Source: an uncultured Eubacteriales bacterium
GTDB lineage: Bacteria > Bacillota > Clostridia > Lachnospirales > Lachnospiraceae
Length of the DNA stretch: 35,518 nt
Direction: 5' to 3'
Assembly (NCBI GenBank): GCA_949292785.1
Contig: CASFBK010000022.1
Location: 1 to 35,518, forward strand
In this document: one piece after another, positions 7,846 through 16,800 of the stretch
Layout of the letters: every line of letters begins with the position of its first letter
Position numbering within the stretch: the first letter of the stretch is position 1
The notes under the pieces: model-generated
What the model was told of the DNA's origin: nothing
Database searches by the model: none
Seen by the model: the letters and a program-made list of their open reading frames with translations, nothing else
Program-made: the position numbers and the translations under genes

Positions 7846-8933
7846 GAAAAAAGGAATTTCAGGATGCGCGGGTAAAGAAAAAGATATTTCCGGTTTCCAT
7901 ATTTTTAGCGGTATTTGTGGCGTTTGGGTTATTCACAACCATACAGATGCGTATGATTGGAGAAAAAATTGATTACCAGAACATATCCCGTCAAAGTCAG
8001 CTTGCAGTTATCGGGCTTTGGTTTTTAGCTGCGGTAGCCTTTACTTTGTGGACCAATTATCAGATTACCAGGTATTACCAAAAACCTGTGGAAGAATTTT
8101 CGGAGGCTGCCCGTAAAGTAGCTTCCGGAGATTTTTCCGTTTATCTTGCGCCGCATCATACCGCAGATAAATTCACACATCTGGACGTATTGTTTACGGA
8201 TTTTAATAAGATGGTGGAGGAGCTTGGCAGCATTGAAACTCTGAAAACGGATTTCTTTTCCAATGTTTCTCATGAGATTAAAACCCCTCTTGCAGTTATA
8301 CAGAATAATGCGCAGCTGCTTCTCATGGATGACCTGACAGAGGAGCGGCGGAAAGAATATGCGGAGACCATTCTCCATGTCACAAGGCGGCTTTCCAATT
8401 TGATTACCAATATGCTTAAATTAAATAAGCTGGAAAAACAGACCATCAAGCCCGTACCTCGGAAGTATGATTTGTGTGCCCAGCTTTGTGAATGTGCCCT
8501 GCAGTTTGAAGATATGTGGGAGCAAAAGAATGTGGAGTTCGCTGTGGAGATAGAAGAAAGAACTACCATAGAGGCAGATCCGGGGCTCTTGGAGCTGGTC
8601 TGGACAAATCTGTTGTCCAATGCCTTGAAGTTTACGCCCTCGGGGGGAACCGTTACGCTGTCACAGACATCGGACGAAGAGGAAGTGACCGTTTCGGTTG
8701 CGGATACCGGCTGCGGTATGGATGAGGAAACAAGGAAAAAAATATTTGACAAATTTTATCAGGGAGATACATCTCATTCCACAGAAGGAAATGGACTGGG
8801 ACTTGCTCTGGTGAAAAGGATTCTTCAACTGACAGACGGCAGTATTTCCGTAAAAAGTCACATAGGAAAGGGAACGACTTTTACCGTAAGATTGCCAAAA
8901 CATAAAAAAGAAAATGGAGAGGAAGTGATGTAA
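7842..8933 (+). CDS. Membrane sensor histidine kinase
   Basis: A 363-residue partner of the preceding regulator. Two membrane helices (about 16-36 and 54-72) are separated by an external loop of only about 17 residues, so the signal is probably sensed in or at the membrane. A HAMP-like linker follows, then the phospho-acceptor His144 in NVSHEIKTPL. The ATPase domain has N box NLLSNALKFTPSGG, G1 DTGCGMDEE and G2 GNGLGLALVKRI. All catalytic motifs are intact. The reading frame starts within the stop of the regulator gene and its own stop overlaps the next start by one base (TAATG), making a tight operon. Confidence 0.92.
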   Translation: MRKKEFQDARVKKKIFPVSIFLAVFVAFGLFTTIQMRMIGEKIDYQNISRQSQLAVIGLWFLAAVAFTLWTNYQITRYYQKPVEEFSEAARKVASGDFSVYLAPHHTADKFTHLDVLFTDFNKMVEELGSIETLKTDFFSNVSHEIKTPLAVIQNNAQLLLMDDLTEERRKEYAETILHVTRRLSNLITNMLKLNKLEKQTIKPVPRKYDLCAQLCECALQFEDMWEQKNVEFAVEIEERTTIEADPGLLELVWTNLLSNALKFTPSGGTVTLSQTSDEEEVTVSVADTGCGMDEETRKKIFDKFYQGDTSHSTEGNGLGLALVKRILQLTDGSISVKSHIGKGTTFTVRLPKHKKENGEEVM

Positions 8934-9496
8934 TGCAGGAAGATAAAAACAGAAAGTCTTATATTGGATATGAATATAAAGAAATTACAGTAAATGAAAA
9001 TCAGGTATCCATGTATCTGGACTGTTATGAGAATTTTGGCTGGATTGCAGAAAAAGAGTTGACAGACAGAAATCCGTACCAGAGACCGCATCAGAATCCA
9101 TACCAGGGGAAGAATCAGGTGACAATTCAAATGAAGCGTGACCGAAAAATCATCAACAAAATGGAGTTGACACGGTTACAGCGGAATTTTGAAGCCTGTG
9201 TTCATGAAATCGGAATGTTAGAGCAGGCAAAAACCAGGCTCGCACTCATTTGGGCGTTGGCGATTGGAATAGCAGGAACTGTATTCATGGCAGGCTCCAC
9301 CTTTGCCGTTACTCATGAGCCGCCAATTATCTGGCTGTGTGTCCTGCTTGCCATTCCGGGCTTTATCGGCTGGGTTCTGCCTTACTTTGTATATCGGGAA
9401 ACGGTAAAAAAACAGACGGAAAAGCTGCAACCGCTGATTGAACAGAAAATGGAAGAGATTTACGAGGTCTGCGAAAAGGGACATTCTTTATTGTAA
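8933..9496 (+). CDS. Unknown two-helix membrane protein in the two-component operon
   Basis: The 187-residue product is not recognised. The first 100 residues are polar, with a short internal repeat NPYQ...NPYQ (about residues 46-60) and a basic segment KRDRKIINK. Two hydrophobic helices follow (about 102-125 and 132-150, the second ending in YFVYRE), then a charged, probably coiled-coil tail rich in Glu, Lys and Gln. The start overlaps the kinase stop by one base. Its place between the kinase and an efflux pump suggests an accessory envelope-stress protein or a modulator of the kinase; neither can be shown from sequence. Confidence 0.7.
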   Translation: MQEDKNRKSYIGYEYKEITVNENQVSMYLDCYENFGWIAEKELTDRNPYQRPHQNPYQGKNQVTIQMKRDRKIINKMELTRLQRNFEACVHEIGMLEQAKTRLALIWALAIGIAGTVFMAGSTFAVTHEPPIIWLCVLLAIPGFIGWVLPYFVYRETVKKQTEKLQPLIEQKMEEIYEVCEKGHSLL

Positions 9497-9528
9497 ATAC
9501 AAAGATTGAATGAAAGGAAAGAAAAATA

Positions 9529-10914
9529 ATGTCAGTAAAGCTAAGCGATAAACAAAGACTGCTGGTTTTTATTAATGTAATGATAACGGGAATTGCCACT
9601 TCCATGCTGGCAACCGCAATGACAACCGCGCTTCCGCCGGTCACGGAATATTTTGGAATCAGCACTACAACAGGACAATGGATGACAAGCGGTTATTCCC
9701 TGGCAATGGGAATCGTAATGCCATTAACCGCATTTCTGGTCAAGAAAATTCCAACGAAAAGGCTGTATATTTCCGGTATTATATGTTTTATTATTGGCGA
9801 GCTTATTTGCATATTTACTCCGGTATTCAGCATTATGATGGTTGGCAGGGTACTTCAGGCAATTGGAAATGGGGTACTAACTTCTATGGGGCAGGTAATT
9901 ATACTGTCCGTGTATCCGGCAGAGAAAAAAGGGACTATGATGGGCTGGTATGGACTTGCAGCCACAGCGGCGCCGATTATTGCACCAACAATAGCCGGAG
10001 TATTGGTAGATACGGTTGGATGGAAGTATATATTTATTTATACCATGGTCATCATGCTTATTTCTCTGGTAATGTCTATTGCTAATTTTAGTAATGTACT
10101 GGAGTTGCAGGAAATTGACTTTGATGTTCTTTCCTTTGTACTTAGCATATTTGCATTTGGTGGAATCACCCTTGGAATTGGAAATATAGGAAGCTTTGGC
10201 ATTACAAATCTGATGTCAGGACTTCCATTGATTATTGGCATTGTAGGAGCGGTATTTTTTGTATTCAGACAGCTAAAATTGGAAAAAGCGTTTTTAGATA
10301 TCCGCATTTTAAAGAAAAAAGAATATGCGCTGGCAGTTATTTCCAGTATGCTGTTGTATCTGGTCATGATGGGAGGCTCTGTGTTAATGCCTTTATATGT
10401 TCAGTCCGTGTTAGGCTATTCCGCAGTAACGTCAGCCCTTGTTACACTGCCTGGCTCTGTTGCTACTGCAGTGATCAATCCATTTGCAGGCCGGATTTAT
10501 GATAGGATAGGGATTAAGAAATTATATGTGGTAGGTTCCATCTGCCTGCTGATAAGTAATCTGGGTATGTATTTTGTGGCATTGTCTACGCCTCTGATAG
10601 TGTCAGCCATTTTTAATGTAGTACGAAATGTGTCTATTGGGTGTCTTATGATGCCGCTTCTGACATGGGGAACCAGTCAGGTCGGGAAAGAAAAGGTCGC
10701 TGACGCCTCGTCTCTGCTTACATCATTGCGAACAGTAGCCGGTTCTATCGGTTCCGCTGTCTTTGTTGCAATTATGTCGGCAGTAGCAATTTCTTCTAAA
10801 GCCAGTTATGGGGCGGGGGCATCTATGCATGGAGTGAATATTGCATTTGTTTCTATGTCGGTCAGTACGTTAATCATGGTGGGAATCGCATTGTTTGGAG
10901 TAAGGAAAAAATGA
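9529..10914 (+). CDS. MFS transporter, DHA2 (EmrB/QacA-like) drug:proton antiporter family
   Basis: A 461-residue membrane protein with 12 or more hydrophobic helices. The opening helix ends in an ALPPVTEYF segment typical of DHA2 pumps (ALPxI). Helix 4 contains GRVLQAIGNGV, the motif B Arg/Gly pattern, and helix 5 contains GLAATAAPIIAPTIAGVL, an antiporter motif-C-like stretch. AAAGGAAAG precedes the ATG. It follows the unknown membrane protein by 32 nt and ends before a strong terminator, so it is the last gene of the two-component operon and its likely output. Substrates cannot be predicted; efflux of an antimicrobial compound is most likely. Confidence 0.88.
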   Translation: MSVKLSDKQRLLVFINVMITGIATSMLATAMTTALPPVTEYFGISTTTGQWMTSGYSLAMGIVMPLTAFLVKKIPTKRLYISGIICFIIGELICIFTPVFSIMMVGRVLQAIGNGVLTSMGQVIILSVYPAEKKGTMMGWYGLAATAAPIIAPTIAGVLVDTVGWKYIFIYTMVIMLISLVMSIANFSNVLELQEIDFDVLSFVLSIFAFGGITLGIGNIGSFGITNLMSGLPLIIGIVGAVFFVFRQLKLEKAFLDIRILKKKEYALAVISSMLLYLVMMGGSVLMPLYVQSVLGYSAVTSALVTLPGSVATAVINPFAGRIYDRIGIKKLYVVGSICLLISNLGMYFVALSTPLIVSAIFNVVRNVSIGCLMMPLLTWGTSQVGKEKVADASSLLTSLRTVAGSIGSAVFVAIMSAVAISSKASYGAGASMHGVNIAFVSMSVSTLIMVGIALFGVRKK

Positions 10915-10949
10915 CACTATAGTTTTTTTATAATAATAATGATTTTGCG

Positions 10950-10990
10950 ACACCTCTTGCAAAAGGAAGTTTTGCAGGAGGTGTTTTTTT
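10950..10990 (+). terminator. Intrinsic terminator after the MFS gene
   Basis: CACCTCTTGCAAAA pairs with TTTTGCAGGAGGTG (one wobble) across a GGAAG loop and is followed by seven T. Confidence 0.9.
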
Positions 10991-11086
10991 AATATTTTCC
11001 AAACAAAATTCAAGTAAAACTGAAATATTCAAAGGGTACGATACAGGCATAGAAACGGAAACGAGAAATCTTATCACTTGAAGGGC

Positions 11087-11139
11087 TTGATTTTCCAAAT
11101 AAAATAAATTATGATGGAAAAGGTTAGTTTTATCTAACT
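11087..11139 (+). promoter_or_regulatory. Enolase promoter with GGTTAG-N6-CTAACT box at the start point
   Basis: TTGATT (11087-11092), 17 nt, TATGAT (11110-11115) makes a good promoter, with transcription expected near 11122. The inverted repeat GGTTAG-TTTTAT-CTAACT occupies 11122-11139, that is, the first 18 transcribed bases. One of twelve arm bases departs from the shared box. Confidence 0.7.
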
Positions 11140-11159
11140 AAACTTGAGTGTAAATCATG

Positions 11160-12554
<1,395 letters not shown>

Positions 12555-12608
12555 GCATAAAAAATAAGCGTAAAAAGTAAAAACGTAAATAATAAAGAGA
12601 ATACCCTG

Positions 12609-12640
12609 AAAATGGATGGCTGAAAAGTCATCCATTTTTA
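12609..12640 (+). terminator. Intrinsic terminator after enolase
   Basis: AAATGGATG pairs with CATCCATTT, with a small inner CT/AG pair, followed by T residues. An AT-rich stretch with short AAGCRTAAAAA repeats lies between it and the stop codon. Confidence 0.8.
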
Positions 12641-12665
12641 AAATTTAAAAGTGAGGTAAAGTAAT

Positions 12666-12979
12666 ATGTTGATAATAGAAATAATAATCGTATGTCTGTT
12701 GTTTTGGGGAATATGTTATTTCAATACCGGAAGTGATGAAAAAAACATAAAAAGTTTTTCTTCTTATCCGGATGAAGTACAGCGTATAGTAAAAGAAAAC
12801 CCGGCCTTAAATGAAAAGATTAAATCCCCGGCACCTTTCGTCTCATTTATATCTAATGTACTTGTTTTTGGGGTGGCATTTACAAAAATCCCAGAAAACA
12901 TGTTGTTTCTTTCTTGAAAGGAATTTTGATGTTTTTGATTGTCGCGTTCATTGACAGTTTAATACTATTATTTTTTTAG
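12666..12979 (+). pseudogene. Membrane-protein gene broken by internal deletion and frameshift
   Basis: A 252-nt open frame (12666-12917, GAGGT ribosome site) encodes a membrane start MLIIEIIIVCLLFWGICYF, a soluble stretch with SSYPDEVQRIVKENP and the start of a second helix (NVLVFGVA), then falls into an unrelated tail of about 12 residues ending FLS. In another frame, from 12884 to the TAG at 12977, the DNA encodes KNPRKHVVSFLKGILMFLIV and further hydrophobic residues, which reads as the proper C-terminal helix of a similar protein. The middle of the gene appears to have been lost near 12880, putting the two ends out of frame. The intact family, as I recall it, is a protein of about 150 residues of unknown function in Clostridia. 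The fragment is probably non-functional. Confidence 0.6.
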
Positions 12980-13004
12980 AAATATCGGTTAGAAGAGACT
13001 AACC
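12951..13004 (+). promoter_or_regulatory. Promoter and GGTTAG-N6-CTAACC box upstream of the amidase gene
   Basis: A consensus TTGACA (12951-12956) is followed after 18 nt by TTTAGA (12975-12980). The perfect box GGTTAG-AAGAGA-CTAACC lies at 12987-13004, at the expected transcription start. The promoter overlaps the end of the decayed membrane-protein gene. Confidence 0.6.
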
Positions 13005-13041
13005 CAAAAAACAACACACGGAGAAAGGGGTGTCAGGCAAA

Positions 13042-13070
13042 TTGACACAGAAAGATATGGATGATAAAAT
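13042..13070 (+). promoter_or_regulatory. Second promoter candidate of the amidase gene
   Basis: TTGACA (13042-13047), 17 nt, TAAAAT (13065-13070), 61 nt before the ATG. It lacks the GGTTAG box, so the gene may have one controlled and one constitutive start. Confidence 0.5.
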
Positions 13071-13130
13071 CCAGATAATATGAAGTCTGCTTTATCCGGC
13101 GGAAAATTTTGATTACAGGAGGACGGTAGT

Positions 13131-13961
13131 ATGCGAAAATTTATGGTAGCTGTTTGTCAAATGGATTCTCAAAATGATAAAGAAGAAAACCTGCAAAAGG
13201 CAGGAGAGATGATTGCGGAGGCAGCCGAAAAGGGAGCCAGGCTGGTGGCATTTCCGGAAATGATGAATTTTATGGGAGAAGGGTACTGCGAACAGGCGGA
13301 AACCATTCCGGGACATACGGCGGATTTTCTATGTGAAAAAGCAAAGGAGCATAACGTCTGGGTAATCAGCGGAAGCTTTCCGGAAGAGACGGGGAGCGCA
13401 AACCCGAAGAATACGCTAATGCTGATTAATCCGAAAGGCAGCATCTGTTGTAAATACAGTAAGCTTCATATGTTTGATGTAGAGATAAATGGAGTATCCT
13501 ATTGCGAATCCGCACAGAATGCAGCGGGAAATGAAATCGTTCTGGCAGATACGGAAATCGGCAGGATAGGATTTGCAATCTGCTATGACCTGCGGTTTGG
13601 TGAAATGTTCCGTATTATGGCGCTGCAGGGGGCACAGATTATCTGCATTCCATCAAGCTTTACGTTGGAGTCGGGAAAGGACCACTGGGAGGCATTGCTC
13701 CGGGCACGGGCTATCGAGAATGGGGTATATATTATTGCACCAAACCAGATTGGGAAAAAATCCAGTATGAATGCATATGGAAACTCCATGGTGGTGAATC
13801 CCTGGGGAACTGTCATCGCCAGAGCAGGGGAACAGCCGGGCTGTGTCATGGCAGAAATTGATTTGGATTATGTTGAACATGTCAGGAAACAGGTTCCGGC
13901 ACTTTTGAATCGGAGAGAAGATGTGTATCAAATTGACAGCGGTAAGGTAAAGATATATTAA
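13131..13961 (+). CDS. Carbon-nitrogen hydrolase (nitrilase superfamily), omega-amidase/Nit2-like
   Basis: A 276-residue cytoplasmic amidase. The catalytic triad is visible: Glu43 in AFPEMMN, Lys111 in YSKLHMFD and Cys151 in GFAICYDLRFGEMF. The KLHMFD and CYDLRF contexts are those of the Nit1/Nit2 group, whose members deamidate alpha-keto acid amides such as alpha-ketoglutaramate or deaminated glutathione; true nitrilases differ here. AGGAGGACGGT precedes the ATG. The gene is monocistronic, between the decayed gene and a terminator. Assignment to the superfamily is firm; the exact substrate is not. Confidence 0.9.
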   Translation: MRKFMVAVCQMDSQNDKEENLQKAGEMIAEAAEKGARLVAFPEMMNFMGEGYCEQAETIPGHTADFLCEKAKEHNVWVISGSFPEETGSANPKNTLMLINPKGSICCKYSKLHMFDVEINGVSYCESAQNAAGNEIVLADTEIGRIGFAICYDLRFGEMFRIMALQGAQIICIPSSFTLESGKDHWEALLRARAIENGVYIIAPNQIGKKSSMNAYGNSMVVNPWGTVIARAGEQPGCVMAEIDLDYVEHVRKQVPALLNRREDVYQIDSGKVKIY

Positions 13962-13980
13962 AAGATACGGAATTATGGAA

Positions 13981-14026
13981 GGGCTGTGTATCAGGTGAAA
14001 ATAACCTGTTGCGCAGCTTTTTGTTT
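13981..14026 (+). terminator. Intrinsic terminator after the amidase gene
   Basis: GGCTGTG pairs with CGCAGCT (one wobble), with an inner stem CAGGT/ACCTG, followed by TTTTTGTTTT. Confidence 0.8.
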
Positions 14027-14089
14027 TACATGGAGGATGTGGTAATGAATATTAAAACTGATAAAAACTATCAGCAAGCACACATTCTA

Positions 14090-14161
14090 TTGACAAATCA
14101 TGAAAAGCAGGGTATATTCATAACAGTGTTTCAAAACGGTGTTATGAATATACCCTGCTTT
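14090..14161. promoter_or_regulatory. Promoter embedded in a long perfect palindrome, upstream of the TetR gene
   Basis: TTGACA (14090-14095), 17 nt, TATATT (14113-14118) forms a promoter reading toward the TetR gene. A perfect 22-bp inverted repeat (arms 14104-14125 and 14140-14161, 14-nt centre with an extra GTTT/AAAC pair) covers the spacer, -10 and start point. It may be the autoregulatory operator of the TetR protein. It could also be a hairpin terminator or a small palindromic element; no long T run follows. Confidence 0.55.
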
Positions 14162-14247
14162 ATTATTACAAATCATAAGAACGTAGCAGAAGTATAAAAC
14201 CATAACCGAAATGAAACCGGAAATGAAAAGCGAAAGGAATTAAAGCA

Positions 14248-14874
14248 ATGGCAAAACAAATCGAAGGAGTATACGAGCGTATCTTAGCCTGTGCCAAAGA
14301 AGAATTTTTAACCAAAGGCTTCAAAGACGCATCCCTGCGTGTGATTGCAGCCAACGCTAATACCAGCACCGGCTCCATTTACACCAGATTTCACGACAAG
14401 CAGGGCTTGTTTCAGCAAATCGTAGAGCCTGTGGTGCAAGGACTGATGGAGATGTATCTGAGGATTCAGGAAACCTTTTCCCGGATGGATGGAAAGACGC
14501 AGGTTGAAAATATGGGAAGCTATACCTCCGCCTCCATGGATGACATGATTGATTACATGTATGACCATTTTGATGAATTCTGCCTGTTGTTAGATGCTTC
14601 CTATGGAACCAGATTCCAGAACTTCATGGAAGAAATGATTCGCATTGAGGTAGAATACACCTATAAATATATGAAACACATTGACTGTCAGAGCATCTCC
14701 GGCGGGGAAGTAACAGAAGAATTTTTCCATATCGTAGTCACCTCATATTTCAACAGTGTATTTGAGGTCATCCGCCACCGCATGAGCCGGGAAGAAGCCA
14801 AACGCTATATTCGGCTGTTGAATAAATACCACATGGCGGGCTGCGACACAATATTTTATCCGGAACGATACTAA
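14248..14874 (+). CDS. TetR/AcrR-family transcriptional regulator
   Basis: The 208-residue protein has an N-terminal helix-turn-helix: ILACAKEEFLTKGFKDASLR, then VIAANANTSTGSIYTRFHDKQGLF, the standard TetR recognition pattern. The remaining 150 residues are helical and acidic and would bind a small ligand. AAAGGAATTAAAGCA precedes the ATG, a modest ribosome site. It lies 184 nt before the second ABC half-transporter pair, separated by a terminator and a GGTTAG box, and so probably controls that pair and itself. It is also one candidate protein for binding the recurring box, although the palindrome before its own gene has a different sequence. Confidence 0.9.
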   Translation: MAKQIEGVYERILACAKEEFLTKGFKDASLRVIAANANTSTGSIYTRFHDKQGLFQQIVEPVVQGLMEMYLRIQETFSRMDGKTQVENMGSYTSASMDDMIDYMYDHFDEFCLLLDASYGTRFQNFMEEMIRIEVEYTYKYMKHIDCQSISGGEVTEEFFHIVVTSYFNSVFEVIRHRMSREEAKRYIRLLNKYHMAGCDTIFYPERY

Positions 14875-14883
14875 AACGCTAAC

Positions 14884-14923
14884 AAGGTTGTCTTTAAACT
14901 GCGCAGGAAGACAGCCTTAAAAT
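14884..14923 (+). terminator. Intrinsic terminator after the TetR gene
   Basis: AAGGTTGTCTT pairs with AAGACAGCCTT (one wobble) across 13 nt. The T run is short, so termination may be partial. Confidence 0.6.
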
Positions 14924-14950
14924 ATAACAATGAGTTAGTAAAAACTAACC
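14918..14950 (+). promoter_or_regulatory. -10 element and GTTAG-N6-CTAAC box before ABC pair 2
   Basis: TATAAC (14923-14928) or TAAAAT (14918-14923) can serve as -10; no good -35 is visible, which suggests activator dependence. The box AGTTAG-TAAAAA-CTAACC lies at 14933-14950, with one arm base off the perfect form. A 108-nt leader with a perfect AGCGACC/GGTCGCT hairpin (15011-15031) follows. Confidence 0.55.
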
Positions 14951-15057
14951 AAACAAAGCCGCCTGGTAAGCTCGAAAAGACTTTGCTAACAGCGGCATGC
15001 ATCGCACGTAAGCGACCCAAATACGGTCGCTAAGTGCTCATAACAAGGAGGAACTAT

Positions 15058-16800
15058 ATGAAAAAACAAAGTCCGCTGCTTCGCATATGGGAGTTGGGTG
15101 AAAAAGAGCATGGAAGACTGATACGTTCCATCGTATCTGCCGTTATCGGCGTGCTCGGAGGAATGATTCCCTATTATGCAGCAGCACAAATTATTATTGC
15201 ATTAGTAAACGGAGAAAAGGAGCTATCCTTTTATCTTACATGGTGTGGAATAGGGCTTGCAGGATATATAGCACGTACCTGTCTTTACACCCTGGCGTTG
15301 TCCATGTCTCATAAGGCAGCATTTTCTGTCTTAAAGGATATCAGAAGACGTGTGCTGGAGAAGCTTCCCAAAATGCCTCTGGGAACCATAATAGATACCT
15401 CAAGCGGCAGAATGAAGCAGATTATTGTAGACCAGGTGGACAGCATGGAGACCACGCTTGCACATATTCTGCCGGAGATGACTTCCAATGTACTTGGGGC
15501 AGTATGCGTAATTATTTATCTGTTTATTTTGGACTGGCGCATGGCATTGCTTTCGCTGGTTTCCCTTCCCGTAGGATTTCTTTTTATGGGAGCTGTGATG
15601 GGAAACTACAGTAAAAAATACGAAGGCTCTGTAAGAACCACCCAGGCAATGAACGAAACCATGGTGGAATACATTGGCGGAATAGAAGTTATCAAAGCCT
15701 TTAATCAGGGAAAAAATTCCTACGCCAAATTTACAGACAGGGTAGTGGCAAATGCCGCATACTTTTATAACTGGATGAAGGAATGCCAGCTTCCCATGGC
15801 GCTTGCCAAAACAATAGCGCCTACGACACTGATTACCATTCTCCCGGTAGGATGGATTCTGTACCAAAATGGAAGCCTTAGCATGGAGACCTTTGTAACA
15901 ACGATAATTTTGTCTCTTAGCATTGTGGGACCATTGATGGCAGCAATGAACTTTGTGGACAGTCTGGCGAAGATAGGAACTATCGTAGGTTCTGTAGACG
16001 AGATTCTTCTTGGAGAAGAACAGGAGCACGGAGAACTGCCGGTCATGTTCGGAAAAATGGATATTTCCGTAGAAAACGTATCCTTCGGCTACCATGAAGA
16101 AGAGGTTCTTCACAATGTCAGCCTTACCATTCCAGCAGGAAGCATGACGGCATTTGTAGGTCCTTCCGGCAGCGGAAAATCAACCCTCGCCAAGCTGATT
16201 GCAGGCTTTTGGGATGTAAATGCCGGAAGCATTACCATGGGAGGCTGTGACTTAAACAAAATACCGTTACAACAGCTTTACGCCCAGGTGGCATTCGTGT
16301 CCCAGGATAATTACCTGTTTGACGAGACCATCCGGGAAAATATCCGTATGGGAAGACCGGGAGCCAGCGACAGCCAAGTGGAAGCAGTTGCAAAAGCAGC
16401 AGGCTGTGATGATTTTATCCGCAAACTGGAACAAGGCTACGACACCAAAGTTGGCGGTGGCGGAGCACATTTGTCCGGCGGAGAACGTCAGAGAATTGCC
16501 ATAGCAAGAGCTATGTTAAAGGATGCACCTGTTGTTGTCTTAGATGAAGCAACGGCATACATAGACCCGGAAAACGAAGCGGTCATTCAGCGGGCAGTGG
16601 CACAGCTGATAAAAGGAAAAACAGTAATTGTCATTGCACACAGACTTTCTACTATTATAGATGCAGACCAGATATTTGTCATAAACAACGGTTCCATAGA
16701 GGGTGCAGGAAATCACGAGGAGCTGTTGAAAAACTGTGCACTATATCAAAACATGTGGCAGGCGCATATTGGAGCAAAGGATGGTGACGAGTTATGTTAA
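15058..16800 (+). CDS. ABC transporter, fused permease/ATPase half-transporter (pair 2, first subunit)
   Basis: The 580-residue product has the same architecture as the first subunit of pair 1: six membrane helices, the AHILPEM motif, then a nucleotide-binding domain with Walker A GPSGSGKST, signature LSGGERQRIAIARAML, Walker B VVVLDEATAYIDPENE and switch IAHRLST. Similarities such as LSMSHKAAFSVL and MPLGTI to pair 1 (LSFSHEAAFGIL, LPLGVI) show that the pairs are paralogues. The ATG at 15058 follows AAGGAGGAACTAT; an upstream in-frame start at 15034 lacks a ribosome site. It overlaps the next gene by 7 nt. Both importer (YbtPQ/IrtAB-like) and exporter roles are possible; regulon context favours uptake. 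Confidence 0.88.
   Translation: MKKQSPLLRIWELGEKEHGRLIRSIVSAVIGVLGGMIPYYAAAQIIIALVNGEKELSFYLTWCGIGLAGYIARTCLYTLALSMSHKAAFSVLKDIRRRVLEKLPKMPLGTIIDTSSGRMKQIIVDQVDSMETTLAHILPEMTSNVLGAVCVIIYLFILDWRMALLSLVSLPVGFLFMGAVMGNYSKKYEGSVRTTQAMNETMVEYIGGIEVIKAFNQGKNSYAKFTDRVVANAAYFYNWMKECQLPMALAKTIAPTTLITILPVGWILYQNGSLSMETFVTTIILSLSIVGPLMAAMNFVDSLAKIGTIVGSVDEILLGEEQEHGELPVMFGKMDISVENVSFGYHEEEVLHNVSLTIPAGSMTAFVGPSGSGKSTLAKLIAGFWDVNAGSITMGGCDLNKIPLQQLYAQVAFVSQDNYLFDETIRENIRMGRPGASDSQVEAVAKAAGCDDFIRKLEQGYDTKVGGGGAHLSGGERQRIAIARAMLKDAPVVVLDEATAYIDPENEAVIQRAVAQLIKGKTVIVIAHRLSTIIDADQIFVINNGSIEGAGNHEELLKNCALYQNMWQAHIGAKDGDELC

Noticed and set aside
13030-13083. 17-codon GTG leader ORF before the amidase gene
   Set aside because: A purine-rich stretch precedes it, but it overlaps a promoter candidate and shows no attenuator structure; too little evidence to call a leader peptide.
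14045-14197. Small ORF upstream of the TetR gene
   Set aside because: It runs through the promoter and both arms of the long palindrome; the open frame is a by-product of the repeat.
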